Origin: Cenococcum geophilum 1.58
Taxonomy: Eukaryota; Ascomycota; Dothideomycetes; Gloniales; Gloniaceae
Length of the DNA: 64,000 nt
Reading direction: 5' to 3'
Assembly: GCA_001692895.1 (NCBI GenBank)
Contig: KV748195.1
Span: 1-64,000 of the forward strand
How positions within the stretch are numbered: the stretch's first letter is position 1; every line of letters starts with the position of its first letter. Made by a program: the position numbers and the translations under genes. Positions 63,821 to 64,000 of the stretch are shown here, one piece after another. The notes under the pieces were generated by a model, which had not been told where the DNA came from, ran no database searches, and saw nothing but the letters and a program-made list of their open reading frames with translations.

Positions 63821-64000
63821 AGCTTTGTTAAAAGGACCGTTAAGATAATTAAGTTAACCCTAAGTTCGGCACCTACTATTGCTGCTACCCTTACTATATT
63901 AATGGGAAAGGCTAAGCAGTTATATAGCATTTTTTTAAGTTATTTTTAGGCTTAAGACAATTCTATTCTTTATTCTCTAAAGAAAACTTCCTACTATTTA
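63821..64000. other. no gene recognised
   Basis: AT-rich text to the end of the window. Confidence 0.3.

Noticed and set aside
1-64000. tRNA, rRNA, CRISPR array, bacterial-type operons
   Set aside because: No cloverleaf, no rRNA-like conserved stretches, and no regularly spaced repeats were seen; gene families and decay pattern are fungal.

Overview
This window looks like an AT-rich, gene-poor block from a filamentous ascomycete (Pezizomycotina) that repeat-induced point mutation (RIP) has almost completely silenced. I read this from the decayed coding traces. Their families are fungal: a fungal-type Copia element, pogo/Fot1 transposases, a Tad-like LINE tail, Sir2, DUF7732, an AA11-like LPMO, and F-box, BTB, VWA and RBR proteins. 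The reading frames run for hundreds of codons and are broken almost only by TAA and TAG. ATG and TGA are scarce, TpA is everywhere, and CpG is still common; this is the pattern of CpA-to-TpA mutation on both strands. I found no gene that looks intact and no tRNA, rRNA or CRISPR array. No species can be named from the sequence alone.

Layout. 1-7.1 kb: hAT fragment, a Sir2 deacetylase relic (2.1-3.4 kb), ankyrin repeats, the first copy of a duplicated block (LPMO tail plus F-box/2EXR gene), and a DUF7732 secreted protein. 7.7-9.6 kb: an unrecognised gene whose second copy is at 27.5-28.8 kb. 10.35-18.03 kb: stacked solo LTRs, a complete-length Copia element (11301-17275, minus strand) with matching target duplications, and a long hairpin element. 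18.4-24.8 kb: a small secreted protein relic (minus), an RBR ubiquitin ligase relic and a LINE tail. 26-32.5 kb: a membrane protein, the second copy of the unrecognised gene, a VWA protein and an F-box-like protein. 34-42.4 kb: unrecognised coding traces, two pogo/Fot1 transposons (one with a large internal deletion) and an F-box/LRR relic. 42.5-43.95 kb: five LTR copies side by side. 44.6-50.7 kb: the full-length LPMO relic, the second F-box/2EXR copy, an unrecognised 272-codon frame and the second RBR copy. 51-55 kb: an unrecognised gene, the second (inverted) copy of the small secreted protein, and a BTB protein with a solo LTR inside it. 55-64 kb: long unrecognised traces, one with a poly-glutamate tract, and a 421-bp TRIM-type miniature LTR element.

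The genes do not form a working pathway. The window is best read as a graveyard of accessory genes: four gene-bearing blocks are present twice (three direct, one inverted), three of the four have LTR remnants at or near an edge, and all have been hit by RIP. The most informative items are the paired small secreted proteins, the LPMO/F-box duplication, the TRIM element with an empty-site relative at 30.9 kb, and the frames that decayed by substitution alone. Block edges and traces without an ATG or a stop are approximate, because everything was read by eye.
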